Assembly: GCA_002724575.1 (NCBI GenBank)
Contig: PBPC01000031.1
Location: 7,313 to 71,312, forward strand
DNA length: 64,000 nucleotides
From: Gemmatimonadota bacterium
GTDB lineage: Bacteria; Gemmatimonadota; Gemmatimonadetes; Longimicrobiales; Gaopeijiaceae
Reading direction: 5' to 3'
The position numbers and the translations under genes were made by a program. Under the pieces are notes generated by a model. That model was not told the origin of the DNA. It searched no databases and saw only the letters and a list, made by a program, of their open reading frames with translations. Of the stretch, positions 30,221 through 41,993 are shown in pieces. Within the stretch, counting starts at the first letter, position 1. Each line of letters starts with the position of its first letter.

Positions 30221-31633
30221 ATGACCCCCAAAGAATTTTTTAAGCTTGCCGAAGAACACGGTGCCGAAATGGTGGACCTAAAGTTTACGGACTTTCTTGG
30301 CGCGTGGCAGCATTGTTCCTACCCCATCGATACTTGGGATGAAGGGACTTTTGAGGATGGAGTAGGTTTCGATGGCTCTTCAATTCGAGGGTGGCAAGGC
30401 ATTCAAGAATCTGACATGCTGGCTGTTCCGGATGCCTCGACGGCACGTGTGGACCCGTTCTTCGCGCGACCAACCATCAGTGTGCTCGCGAATATCGTAG
30501 ATCCAGTGACGAGGGAGGACTATTCCCGTGACCCACGTCACGTAGCTCGTAAGGCAATTGAGCACATGAAGGGTACGGGTATCGCGGATACGTGCTACAT
30601 CGGCCCGGAGCCAGAATTCTTTATCTTTGACGATGTTCGGTATGAACAGAACGAGCATAGCGGCTTCTATGAGATCGATTCTGTTGAGGGGGCTTGGAAC
30701 ACCTCTCGTTATGAAGAACCCAACCTAGGATATAAGCCACGGTTCAAGGGTGGCTATTTTCCAGTTAGCCCCACAGATAGCTATCACGAGCTCCGGGGAG
30801 AGATGGTCTATACGATGCGCGATTTGGGTATGGTCGTAGAGGCTCATCACCATGAAGTGGGTACTGCCGGCCAAGGTGAGATAGACCTTGAGTTTACTGA
30901 ACTTTTACACATGGCAGACCAGTTGGGCTGGTTTAAGTACATCATTCGCAATGTTGCGAAACAGCATGGTAAGACTGTCACGTTTATGCCTAAGCCGATT
31001 TTCAATGACAACGGGAGCGGGATGCATACTCACCTCTCCCTCTGGAAAGATGGCACCCCTCTTTTTGCGGGTGATCAATATGCAGGACTGAGCACAATGT
31101 GTATGCACGCAATTGGCGGCGTACTCCGTCATGCTCGTGCCCTACTTGCTTTTGCTGCTCCCACGAGTAACTCCTACCGACGATTAGTCCCAGGCTTTGA
31201 GGCTCCTGTGAACCTCGCTTATTCAAAGAGGAACCGCTCAGCAGCAGTTCGCATACCGATGTATTCGAATAGTCCTAAGGCGAAACGCCTTGAGTTCCGC
31301 TGTCCGGATCCAAGTGCGAACGGGTACCTGATGTTTTCAGCGATGCTTATGGCTGTGCTCGATGGGATCGAAAATGAAATTGATCCAGGCGCTCCGCTTG
31401 ATAGGGATATCTATGACATGAGCCGAGAAGAACTAGCGCAATATGGACAAACACCGGGCTCTCTTGAGGAGGCACTCGAGGCACTTGAGGAGGACCACGC
31501 TTTTCTGACTAATGGGGGCGTTTTCACAGAAGATGTGATCTCCGGTTGGATCGACTACAAGATGGAGAACGAAGTCGATCCACTTCGTCTGCGTCCTCAT
31601 CCGCACGAGTTCCATCTGTACTACGACTGCTAA
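30221..31633 (+). CDS. glnA: glutamine synthetase type I
   Basis: [59 protein letters not shown]. Confidence 0.97.
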   Translation: MTPKEFFKLAEEHGAEMVDLKFTDFLGAWQHCSYPIDTWDEGTFEDGVGFDGSSIRGWQGIQESDMLAVPDASTARVDPFFARPTISVLANIVDPVTREDYSRDPRHVARKAIEHMKGTGIADTCYIGPEPEFFIFDDVRYEQNEHSGFYEIDSVEGAWNTSRYEEPNLGYKPRFKGGYFPVSPTDSYHELRGEMVYTMRDLGMVVEAHHHEVGTAGQGEIDLEFTELLHMADQLGWFKYIIRNVAKQHGKTVTFMPKPIFNDNGSGMHTHLSLWKDGTPLFAGDQYAGLSTMCMHAIGGVLRHARALLAFAAPTSNSYRRLVPGFEAPVNLAYSKRNRSAAVRIPMYSNSPKAKRLEFRCPDPSANGYLMFSAMLMAVLDGIENEIDPGAPLDRDIYDMSREELAQYGQTPGSLEEALEALEEDHAFLTNGGVFTEDVISGWIDYKMENEVDPLRLRPHPHEFHLYYDC

Positions 31634-31846
31634 GTCCCATACGAGAAAAGCTGCACTAGCGAATAGTCATTTATCGAGAGTAATCAGAAGTTGGCTGGCT
31701 CAACTAGAGCTCTTGAGGTTTTGGATAACTGGGAGCGTTTTGTTCTGTAGTTCTGCAAAGGCAACCCTCTTAAGGGTATCCGGATTAGGTGAAATGTGCC
31801 TTCTGCGCTGGTACCAAATCTGCCCTCAAGGCCTTAGCTTCAATCA

Positions 31847-31958
31847 GCTGCCAGGGGCATCCTCAGTGGCGTGCGGCGACCAGGACATCGTCATCGGCAG
31901 AGGATTGAGAGAGACCCTCGGAACCTGATCCGGTTGAGACCGGCGGAGGGAGCGCGGC
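31847..31958 (+). promoter_or_regulatory. TPP riboswitch (thi box) upstream of thiC
   Basis: AGGGGCATCCTC...GAGGATTGAGAGAGACCCTCGGAACCTGATCCGGTTGAGACCGGCGGAGGGAG: conserved TPP core; P1 GCTGC/GCGGC and P2 ATCCTC/GAGGAT pair. Confidence 0.92.
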
Positions 31959-31997
31959 CGATGGATTGGCCTAGAAACACCCAGGTCTAATCATGTC

Positions 31998-33790
<1,793 letters not shown>

Positions 33791-33892
33791 GTGGAAAGCA
33801 AGACCCTATCCCGATTATTCCTCAATTTCGTTCTTGTCATACCAAGCGTCGGAGCGACTCAAGCATCCGGTACCAGAAGCTTCTGCAGTTGA
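33791..33892 (+). CDS. putative 33-aa leader/micro-ORF
   Basis: GTG 33791 preceded by GGGAGG; reads VESKTLSRLFLNFVLVIPSVGATQASGTRSFCS*, its TGA overlaps the TTG start of the next gene. Confidence 0.35.
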   Translation: MESKTLSRLFLNFVLVIPSVGATQASGTRSFCS

Positions 33893-34824
33893 AGAAGATT
33901 CTGGTGACCGGTGCCGGGGGTCAGATTGGCTCATGGCTTGTTCCTAAACTTCGAGGTCTCTACAGCAACTCACGAGTGGTTGCCACCGACATTCGCCAAC
34001 TCGATCCCGAGATGGCGGAGTCGGGACCCCTCGAGCTCTTGGATGCAACAGATTCAGAAGCACTTGGCGAGGCCGTAGAACGCCATCAGGTCGGTCTTAT
34101 CTATCATCTAGCAGCAGTCTTATCAGCAACTGGTGAGCGTGATCCCAGACGTGCGTGGCGTGTTAACATGTCAAGCCTTGAATCCGTGCTCGAGGTTGCC
34201 CGTCATCAGGGTTGTGCAGTCTTCACGCCCAGCTCGATCGGTGTTTTCGGATCGGGTACGCCAAAGGATCTCACACCTCAGGACACCGTGATGCAACCGA
34301 CTACAATGTACGGGATCACAAAGTTGGCCGGTGAACTTCTTTGTAACTACTACCATCGAAAATACGGAGTTGATACCCGTGGTGTACGCTACCCTGGCTT
34401 GATCTCACACGGTGCGCCACCGGGTGGCGGAACCACTGATTGGGCCGTTGATATCTTTTACAGTGCTGTCGAGGATGGACATTACGATTGTTTCTTAGGT
34501 CCGGATACAAAGCTTGATATGATGTATATGCCTGATGCGGTCAGTGCTGCCATCGCTGTTATGGAAGCTGACCAGGATGCACTTGAGCATAGAAACGCAT
34601 TCAACCTGACTGCAATGCAGCTTACACCAGAGATGCTATCTGCCGAGATCCAGAAACATCTTCCGGGCTTTACGATCGATTACGATGTTGACCCAATCCG
34701 GCAGGCTATCGCCGACTCGTGGCCAGACCGTATCGACGATGAGGCTGCTCGAAAAGAATGGGGTTGGGAACCATTGTTTGATATTGAATCAATGACTAAA
34801 GACATGCTTGAACATCTCAAATGA
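33889..34824 (+). CDS. SDR-type L-threonine dehydrogenase / NAD-dependent epimerase family
   Basis: ILVTGAGGQIGSWLVPKLR, TPSSIGVFG, PTTMYGITKLAGELLCNYYHRKYGVDTRGVRYPGLIS; followed by kbl-like gene. Confidence 0.85.
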   Translation: MKKILVTGAGGQIGSWLVPKLRGLYSNSRVVATDIRQLDPEMAESGPLELLDATDSEALGEAVERHQVGLIYHLAAVLSATGERDPRRAWRVNMSSLESVLEVARHQGCAVFTPSSIGVFGSGTPKDLTPQDTVMQPTTMYGITKLAGELLCNYYHRKYGVDTRGVRYPGLISHGAPPGGGTTDWAVDIFYSAVEDGHYDCFLGPDTKLDMMYMPDAVSAAIAVMEADQDALEHRNAFNLTAMQLTPEMLSAEIQKHLPGFTIDYDVDPIRQAIADSWPDRIDDEAARKEWGWEPLFDIESMTKDMLEHLK

Positions 34825-34834
34825 GTGTTATGCC

Positions 34835-36058
34835 ATGCCATTAGACAGACTTACGAGAGTGCTTGATGACCATGTGTTGGCGCTCGAAGAGGCTGGGACA
34901 GCTAAGGGTGAGGAAAGCATTGTGGTTTCGGTCAAGCCTGCTGAGGATGACCGCGGTCCTCGATTTCTATTGAAGGGTGAGGGGTCTCAAGAGTTTATCC
35001 GCATGAATTCCAACTCCTATCTTGGCATGGGTCTGAGAGAGGAAGTTATTGCTGCAGAAGAACATGCGACTCGGATGTTTGGAGCCGGGCCTGGTGCCGT
35101 GAGATTCATCTCCGGTAGCTATGACGCACACATCATTCTGGAAGAGAAACTTGCGGAATTTCATGGTCGAGAGGCCGCGATGATCTTTTCATCTGCCTAC
35201 GCGACAGTCGTGTCTACGATTACACCGTTGACTACACCTGAGACCGTATTGGTGTCTGATGAACTCAACCACAACTGCATCATCAATGCGATGAAGTTGA
35301 GTCGGCCAGCGGGTAAGGCTGTCTATCCTCATAATGACATGGGGGCATTAGATGCGGCACTTGAAGCGTGGAAGGGTAGGGCCAGGCGAGCGCTGGTAGT
35401 TACCGATGGAATTTTCTCGATGAGGGGTGACCATGCGCCTGTTGATGAGATAGTAGAGCTGTGCATTAGGCATGACTCAGATTACGAAGAAAATGTGGTT
35501 TGTGTGGTAGACGACTCTCATGGAGTCGGTGCATTTGGCCATACAGGAAGGGGGGCTGAGGAGTTCACGAACAGCAAACCAGCCGACATCCTTGTGGGTA
35601 CTCTGGGAAAAGCATTCGGTGTTAACGGTGGCTATGTAGCGACGAATGCCGGGACGGTTCATTTCCTTCGGGAATCATCGCAGATGTATATCTACTCGAA
35701 TCCGATAACAGTTGGCGAGGCAGCTGCTGCACTGCGCTCTGTAGAAATCGTAGATAGTCCAGAAGGCATCGCGCTATTGGAGCGACTCCGGGGCCTCACA
35801 CAACATTTTGAGCAAGGGCTGAATCGGTTGGGAATCGAGACGATACCCGGCGAGCATCCAGTCGTACCTCTCATGATTAGGGATACGGACAGGACAAAGG
35901 ACCTGGTCTCATACCTGTATGACAGTGGAGTGCTCGTTACCGGCTTGACTTATCCCGTAGTACCGCGAGGGGACGAGGAAATCCGTACGCAGATCAATGC
36001 CGACCATACCAAGGCAGACATTGACCATGTGCTGGGTCTACTGGAAGCCTATCGGTGA
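34835..36058 (+). CDS. kbl: glycine C-acetyltransferase-like PLP enzyme (2-amino-3-ketobutyrate CoA ligase family)
   Basis: NSYLGMGL, GAGPGAVRFISGS, VVDDSHGVGAFGHTGRG, DILVGTLGKAFGVNGGYV. Confidence 0.82.
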   Translation: MPLDRLTRVLDDHVLALEEAGTAKGEESIVVSVKPAEDDRGPRFLLKGEGSQEFIRMNSNSYLGMGLREEVIAAEEHATRMFGAGPGAVRFISGSYDAHIILEEKLAEFHGREAAMIFSSAYATVVSTITPLTTPETVLVSDELNHNCIINAMKLSRPAGKAVYPHNDMGALDAALEAWKGRARRALVVTDGIFSMRGDHAPVDEIVELCIRHDSDYEENVVCVVDDSHGVGAFGHTGRGAEEFTNSKPADILVGTLGKAFGVNGGYVATNAGTVHFLRESSQMYIYSNPITVGEAAAALRSVEIVDSPEGIALLERLRGLTQHFEQGLNRLGIETIPGEHPVVPLMIRDTDRTKDLVSYLYDSGVLVTGLTYPVVPRGDEEIRTQINADHTKADIDHVLGLLEAYR

Positions 36059-36921
36059 TGTCCAGATGCTGTTGTTCACCAATGACACCCCGGCGGCAGT
36101 CAGGTGGAGTCCGGATACTGTTGATCCTATGTATTACTGTAATCTCTAGCTGTCAGGCTGCACCGTCAGGTTATTCAGGGGTATTCGATGGCAGTGCTGG
36201 ACGATGGGTAGACCTTACCCACTCATTTGCTGAGTCAACGATCTACTGGCCAACTGATACCGCGGGATTCCAGCTTCAGGAGCTCGCTTTTGGCCAGACT
36301 GAAGGTGGCTGGTTTTACGCCTCATATCAGCTTGCTTCTGCTGAGCATGGAGGTACGCACCTGGATGCACCGATTCATTTTGCTGATGGCGGGCTCACGA
36401 ATGACGAGATCCCCCTGTCGGGACTCATCGGTCCGGCAGCCGTTGTCGATGTATCTGAAAAAATTGATCCAGACTACCTAGTTTCAATAGAGGATCTTAC
36501 GACTTGGGAGGCAGTAAACGGAGATATTGAGGATGGTGCCATACTTTTGATTCGCACCGGATGGTCAGACCGTTGGGATGACCGTACCGCTTATTTAGGC
36601 ACGAATATGACCGGTGAAGAAGCTGTCGCGCAGCTTCATTTTCCAGGTATCAGTGAAGAGTTGGCCCAGTGGCTGGTAGATGAGAGGGGAATCGTTGCTC
36701 TGGGTATCGACACGCCAAGTATCGACTACGGACAGTCATCAGACTTTCGTGCTCATGTGATTCTTTATAGAGAAAACATTTCAGGCTTCGAGAATATCAC
36801 GAACCTTGATTTACTGCCGGCTACAGGGAGCTTTGTCATTGCGTTACCCATGAAGATCGAGGGAGGTAGCGGCGGGCCACTCAGGATCGTTGCCTTTGTT
36901 CCAGCTGAGCTGGGGTCGTGA
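36055..36921 (+). CDS. cyclase-family / kynurenine formamidase-like lipoprotein
   Basis: EHGGTHLDAPIHF metal motif; lipobox VISSCQ. Confidence 0.85.
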   Translation: MMSRCCCSPMTPRRQSGGVRILLILCITVISSCQAAPSGYSGVFDGSAGRWVDLTHSFAESTIYWPTDTAGFQLQELAFGQTEGGWFYASYQLASAEHGGTHLDAPIHFADGGLTNDEIPLSGLIGPAAVVDVSEKIDPDYLVSIEDLTTWEAVNGDIEDGAILLIRTGWSDRWDDRTAYLGTNMTGEEAVAQLHFPGISEELAQWLVDERGIVALGIDTPSIDYGQSSDFRAHVILYRENISGFENITNLDLLPATGSFVIALPMKIEGGSGGPLRIVAFVPAELGS

Positions 36922-36959
36922 ACTGAATGGATGGACCTGTCAACCTTCCCAGGGTCCGG

Positions 36960-38948
36960 TCACCAACCCAGCGCTAGGGCTACCAATTGGCTAGGCGTTT
37001 CTTCATCTCCGATTGCAACTACAATGAACTGGCGGCCGTTGGCCATATAAGTCATAGGTGCGCCAGAGGTCCCTGCAGCTAGCTCAATTTCCCATAGGAC
37101 CTCCCCGGTCTCTTTTTGCCAAGCACGGAAAAACTTACCGCCTGCGATGGGTAGGATTGAGAGCGCTGCTTCTGTTCCTTCTCCTAAAAATAGTAGGGTC
37201 TTGGTGAGAAGAGGGGCGGCCCTACCACGTTGACCGAGCCAAGGGAGGTCAAGTTCAGCAATGGTGGGATGGCTACGAGGACCCGGGCCATTGGGCTGCA
37301 TCCATAGGTGCTCACCAGTGTTCATGTCTATCGCGGTGATTCGACCATATGGAGGCTTGAGCAGTGGGAGGCCTGAGGGCATAGGCACCTCTCTGGGTAG
37401 GCCTCTCACATAATTGAAGTCGGAACTGTCGGGGTCGGTAGGAGGAACGAGAGCGGTAACACTGGGGGACGTGACGGATGGGACGTACAGGACGCCTGTT
37501 TCGGGGTCAACTGCTGCCCCTCCCCAATTTGCACCTCCAACCCATCCCGGCATTAGGATCGTTCCCTTAGTACCTCCAGGGCTATCATCGAGTAGTGTGG
37601 GTGGGGTGTACATCTCTCCATAGACGAATTCTGAGACGATTGCCTCAGCTTCTGCCCTAAGCTCAGGAGTAAAGTCCACAAGGTCATCGATGCTAAGACC
37701 TTGTAGATCAAATGGGGCGGGATGTGTAGGGAAGGGTTGGGTTTCTGCTGCTACTTCCCCCGGAACTTCAGAAGGAGGAACGGCTCGGTCTTCAATCGGC
37801 CAGATTGGTTCACCAGTTTGCCGATCGAATGCGAATACGAAGGCTTGCTTGGTAACTTGTGCTACCACTTTCCTCGGTTGGCCATCAATAACTACGTCTA
37901 GAACGTTTGGGGCTGCAGGTGGGTCGTAGTCCCAGAGACCGTGTCTCGTCATCTGATAGTGCCACACTCTTTCACCTGTTTCTACATCGACTGCGGCTAC
38001 ACTTTCTCCATATAGATTGTCGCCCAGCCGGTGTCCGCCGTACCAATCGTTTGTTGTTGTTTTTAAAGGCAGATAGACGTGCCCCAGTTCCTCATCAGCA
38101 CTCATCATTGTCCAGACATTACCATTACCACTGTAGGCCCAAGAGGAGTCTGCCCAGGTCTCGATTGCTGGATCTCCTGGCCCAGGGATTGGGCTAAATC
38201 GCCAAAGCAGTTCGCCAGAGTTGGTATCAAAAGCCCTCACATATCCAGGAGGAGCGGTCTGCCAGTTTCTATTGGGTGCCATCGCTTGTGAGCCGACGAT
38301 CACAGCGTTCCGAACAACGATCGGAGGAGATCTCCAAGTGTATGTCGTCACTCTAGGATCTAAATCAACCGCTAAGTTGATCACACCTCCTTCACCGAAG
38401 TCTGCTAGAACGCTGCCCGTGCCCGCATCTAGGGCCACCAGATATTGGCCTGATCCGAGAAAAATTCTCTCATTTATACCATCACTCCAGTAGGCGACAC
38501 CTCTATTCGTTCGGCCGGTGGGGCGATCTCTAAGTCCTTCTGCGTATGGGTCGTAGCGCCATTGCTCAATGCCAGTTTCCGGATCGAGAGCCACTGCTTG
38601 GCCCATGTTAGTCGTAGTGTAAAGCCTATCGCCAATTTTGATTGGTGTTACCTGGTAGTTGGGATTGATATAAAGCCCAGGATTGCGAGTTAGGAGGTCG
38701 TAATCTGCCGATTCCCAGACCCAGGCGATCTCGAGCTGGTCTACATTGGCGGCAGATACCTGATCTAACGGGGAATATTTACTGGCTGCTAAGTCCCGAC
38801 CGTAATGAGGCCAATCGCCGGGATCAATCGAAAATTCCTGCTCAGCATCTTTCCCAAAGCCTAGGATACCGATGCCAAGTGCGAGAAAGGGAATTGTGCT
38901 CCAGGGAGCTCTTAACCATCTCCCTTTTCCGGTATTGCTGGTATCCAT
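36960..38948 (-). CDS. PQQ-dependent dehydrogenase (copy 1)
   Basis: WPHYGRDLAASKYSPLDQV, NRGVAYWSDG, HGLWDYDPPAAPNVLD beta-propeller motifs. Confidence 0.92.
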   Translation of the reverse strand: MDTSNTGKGRWLRAPWSTIPFLALGIGILGFGKDAEQEFSIDPGDWPHYGRDLAASKYSPLDQVSAANVDQLEIAWVWESADYDLLTRNPGLYINPNYQVTPIKIGDRLYTTTNMGQAVALDPETGIEQWRYDPYAEGLRDRPTGRTNRGVAYWSDGINERIFLGSGQYLVALDAGTGSVLADFGEGGVINLAVDLDPRVTTYTWRSPPIVVRNAVIVGSQAMAPNRNWQTAPPGYVRAFDTNSGELLWRFSPIPGPGDPAIETWADSSWAYSGNGNVWTMMSADEELGHVYLPLKTTTNDWYGGHRLGDNLYGESVAAVDVETGERVWHYQMTRHGLWDYDPPAAPNVLDVVIDGQPRKVVAQVTKQAFVFAFDRQTGEPIWPIEDRAVPPSEVPGEVAAETQPFPTHPAPFDLQGLSIDDLVDFTPELRAEAEAIVSEFVYGEMYTPPTLLDDSPGGTKGTILMPGWVGGANWGGAAVDPETGVLYVPSVTSPSVTALVPPTDPDSSDFNYVRGLPREVPMPSGLPLLKPPYGRITAIDMNTGEHLWMQPNGPGPRSHPTIAELDLPWLGQRGRAAPLLTKTLLFLGEGTEAALSILPIAGGKFFRAWQKETGEVLWEIELAAGTSGAPMTYMANGRQFIVVAIGDEETPSQLVALALGW

Positions 38949-39171
38949 GAGGCTAGCTCGATTTTTGTGGGCCCTCATTCAAGGTCCCCTCACGATTGAA
39001 AGGTTACGGAACGGATATCCCCACTCAAATGGTCAGCCGGGAAATGTAACAGGGGCTTTCCTATCGTGTTCAGCACTCCTAGGTATCTCCAGACTGGTTG
39101 CGACCATGCGTGGTGATCGGCATCGTCTTGATGCCGTCTGATCAAGTTTATCCAGACCAAGGTAGGAATCG

Positions 39172-41901
39172 ATGTATCGCACTCTCATATCGGTCTTGAT
39201 TTTCTGCGTTATCCTGGTGCTTCCAAATGAGTTGCTGGCCCAAGAAGCGCCTGCCCTTAACCCGTCCGACTATGGGCAGTTTGAGAATCTTGGACTATTC
39301 GAGCTCGATCCAAAGGGAAACTGGCTTGTGTCCGGTATCAGACGTGTAGATGAGACTACTGAACTGCGGCTGATCGCTAGTGACGGAAATGGTGAGCCAC
39401 TTGTGCTCGAGCATGCTACAGGACCGGTATTCAGTCGAGATGGGAGTTGGATGGCGTATAGAGCCGGGGTCCATCCGGATGAACTTGAGGAGTCAGATGA
39501 ACCAATCCGGGACAGACTCGGTTTGGTCAATCTAGCCAACGGTGTGGACACGGTACTCTTTGAGGTTCAGCGCTTTGCTTTCCGGGACGATGGTATCTGG
39601 TTAGCTGCGCGGGGTTATGCGTCTGCGGACACACTGGGTGCCGATCTCGTGATCATGAATCCCTCTACAGGGGCGCAAACGCTCATCGGAAACGTTGATG
39701 AGTTTGTATGGCAAGATAAAGGGGAATTGATCGCTGCCACTTTGCGTACCTCTTGGGGGAGCTCGAACAGTGTCGTGATTTTCGATCCTGAAGGAGAGAG
39801 GCTTCGGACGCTAGATTCTCGCGATGCACATTACAGCGCTCTGAGCTGGCAAGACGAGTCAGCACAGCTCGGGGTTATGCGTTCGATGGAGCTTGAGGGT
39901 CGCGAGGGCGATACACATGACGTGCTCCTCTGGGAAGATGTTAACTCTGGCTTGGATCCGCGGGTTCTAGCAGCGCTCGGGCGGGACGATATCCCTGAAT
40001 CGATGCGAATGACGGACTATGCTGGGATCGATTTTGATGCTACCGGAGCGACGATTTTTGTCGGCTTACGGGACTGGACGGCAGTAGAAGCAAATGATGC
40101 TGAGTCAGTTGATAGTATTGAAGACGAGGAAATCTCTCCAGCAGATGTACAGGTCTGGCATTGGGATGATGACCAGATTCTGAGGAGTCAGGAATACCGT
40201 GCAGAACAGATCTCACGGCAGACTTTTCTGGCAGCGTGGCATGTAAGGGATGATGAACTTGTAATCCTTGGCGAAGATTTCTCGGAAGAAGTTGAAATTG
40301 TTGCTGATGGGAAGTGGGGGATTGTCCCTGACTACACACCATACAGGTTTCAGCGTCGCTTTGGTGATGGCGCTGCGGATTGGTACCGGGTTGATCTTCA
40401 GACGGGCGAACGCACGCTTCTTGCCGCAGAAGTGCAATTCGGTTTCGAAGCTGGAGGAGGGGATAGCCCAGTGTTGGTTTATGGGGATGATCGTTGGTCT
40501 GCGGTCGACCTAGCTTCGATGCAAAAGACAGTTTTAGCTGAGGGCCGTAGCTTTACGCAACCGCTTTTCGATCACGATTACCCAGGACCTCATCCTCCTT
40601 GGGGTATCGGAGGGTGGGCCGATACCGGTGAGTCGGTGCTTCTTTATGATAAGTATGATATTTGGCTCGTTGAATTGGATGGTTCGTCAGCGACGCGTAT
40701 CACGCGTGGCGAAGAAGATGGCCTTATTTATCGACTCGTCCGAATGGATTCTGATGTCAGTTTCGGGGACCCGCATGTCATAGATTCAAGTCAGCCGGTC
40801 TGGCTGTCATTCATGGACGAGCGCACAAAAGACTCAGGCTACGCCAAAGCTGATCTTCGTTCTGGCCAAGTGAATGTTCTATTAGAGGAGCCTGCTGTAG
40901 TAAACTCGCTGACCAAAGCTGAAGATGCCGATCGGTATGCTTTGCGTATCCAGCGCTGGGACGATTCTCCTGATGTTTTTGTGGGAGGGCCGGATCTTTC
41001 CGATCTTCAGCAGGTGACGCGTACGAACCCATTCCAATCCGATTACGCGTGGGGTCACTCAGAACTGATTGAGTATACTACTGATGCTGGTCACGAACTT
41101 CAGGGGATCCTCGTGTTTCCCGCTGAATTCCGTGAGGGGGAACAGTACCCGCTCATTCTATACCAGTACGAGCGATTGTCAGATGGCCTCCACAGGTACT
41201 ACACGCCTAGCGAGAGGCGTTACTACAACTACCAAGTCTGGTCTCAAGAAGGGTATTTCGTGTTGATGCCCGACATTGTTTACGAACCTGGACGCCCTGG
41301 TCCGTCGGCTCTAGATGCAGTTGAGCACGCAATCGATGCTGCAGTTGCAACGGGCCATGTTGATCCTGACCGGATTGGTCTGATTGGTCATTCGTGGGGT
41401 GGCTATCAGGCTTCATATCTTCCGACTCGGACTGACCGTTTTGCCGCTTCGGTAGCCGGAGCAGCGATCACAAACTTCTTGAGCTTTATGGGCGCGGTCC
41501 ATTGGAATGGGGGGTTGCCGGAGACTGGACACTGGGAGACAGGACAGGCCCGGATGGCGGTCCCGTACTGGGATGACTTCGAGGGGCACTTAGAGAGTTC
41601 TCCATCCTATGGCATTGAGAACTTGGAGACGCCTGTTCTACTGATGCACGGCGACGAGGATGGAGTGGTAGACTTCCGACAGGGACTGGAGTACTACAAT
41701 TATGCACGGCGGGCCGGTAAGGAAGTCGTGTTACTTGTTTACCCCGGTGCAGACCATAGCCTAATCAGAGCGGAGCAGCAGGTGGATTATCACCGGCGAA
41801 TCCTAGATTGGTTTGGGCATTATCTTAAGGCTGAACCAGCAGCAGCTTGGATTACCGAGGGCGAGAGTTGGGTTGAGCGCGGCAAAAGAATCGGTAACTA
41901 G
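39172..41901 (+). CDS. S9-family prolyl oligopeptidase
   Basis: Signal peptide; GLIGHSWGGYQASYL catalytic Ser, HGDEDGVVDF, GADHSL. Confidence 0.92.
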   Translation: MYRTLISVLIFCVILVLPNELLAQEAPALNPSDYGQFENLGLFELDPKGNWLVSGIRRVDETTELRLIASDGNGEPLVLEHATGPVFSRDGSWMAYRAGVHPDELEESDEPIRDRLGLVNLANGVDTVLFEVQRFAFRDDGIWLAARGYASADTLGADLVIMNPSTGAQTLIGNVDEFVWQDKGELIAATLRTSWGSSNSVVIFDPEGERLRTLDSRDAHYSALSWQDESAQLGVMRSMELEGREGDTHDVLLWEDVNSGLDPRVLAALGRDDIPESMRMTDYAGIDFDATGATIFVGLRDWTAVEANDAESVDSIEDEEISPADVQVWHWDDDQILRSQEYRAEQISRQTFLAAWHVRDDELVILGEDFSEEVEIVADGKWGIVPDYTPYRFQRRFGDGAADWYRVDLQTGERTLLAAEVQFGFEAGGGDSPVLVYGDDRWSAVDLASMQKTVLAEGRSFTQPLFDHDYPGPHPPWGIGGWADTGESVLLYDKYDIWLVELDGSSATRITRGEEDGLIYRLVRMDSDVSFGDPHVIDSSQPVWLSFMDERTKDSGYAKADLRSGQVNVLLEEPAVVNSLTKAEDADRYALRIQRWDDSPDVFVGGPDLSDLQQVTRTNPFQSDYAWGHSELIEYTTDAGHELQGILVFPAEFREGEQYPLILYQYERLSDGLHRYYTPSERRYYNYQVWSQEGYFVLMPDIVYEPGRPGPSALDAVEHAIDAAVATGHVDPDRIGLIGHSWGGYQASYLPTRTDRFAASVAGAAITNFLSFMGAVHWNGGLPETGHWETGQARMAVPYWDDFEGHLESSPSYGIENLETPVLLMHGDEDGVVDFRQGLEYYNYARRAGKEVVLLVYPGADHSLIRAEQQVDYHRRILDWFGHYLKAEPAAAWITEGESWVERGKRIGN

Positions 41902-41993
41902 TCTGTCCTTGCTTGCCCTGCTAGAAAATCCGCCTCATGCTCACTTCCCATCATCAAGGATGCGTAAGGCTACCTAGAAAGGAGAAACTCACT

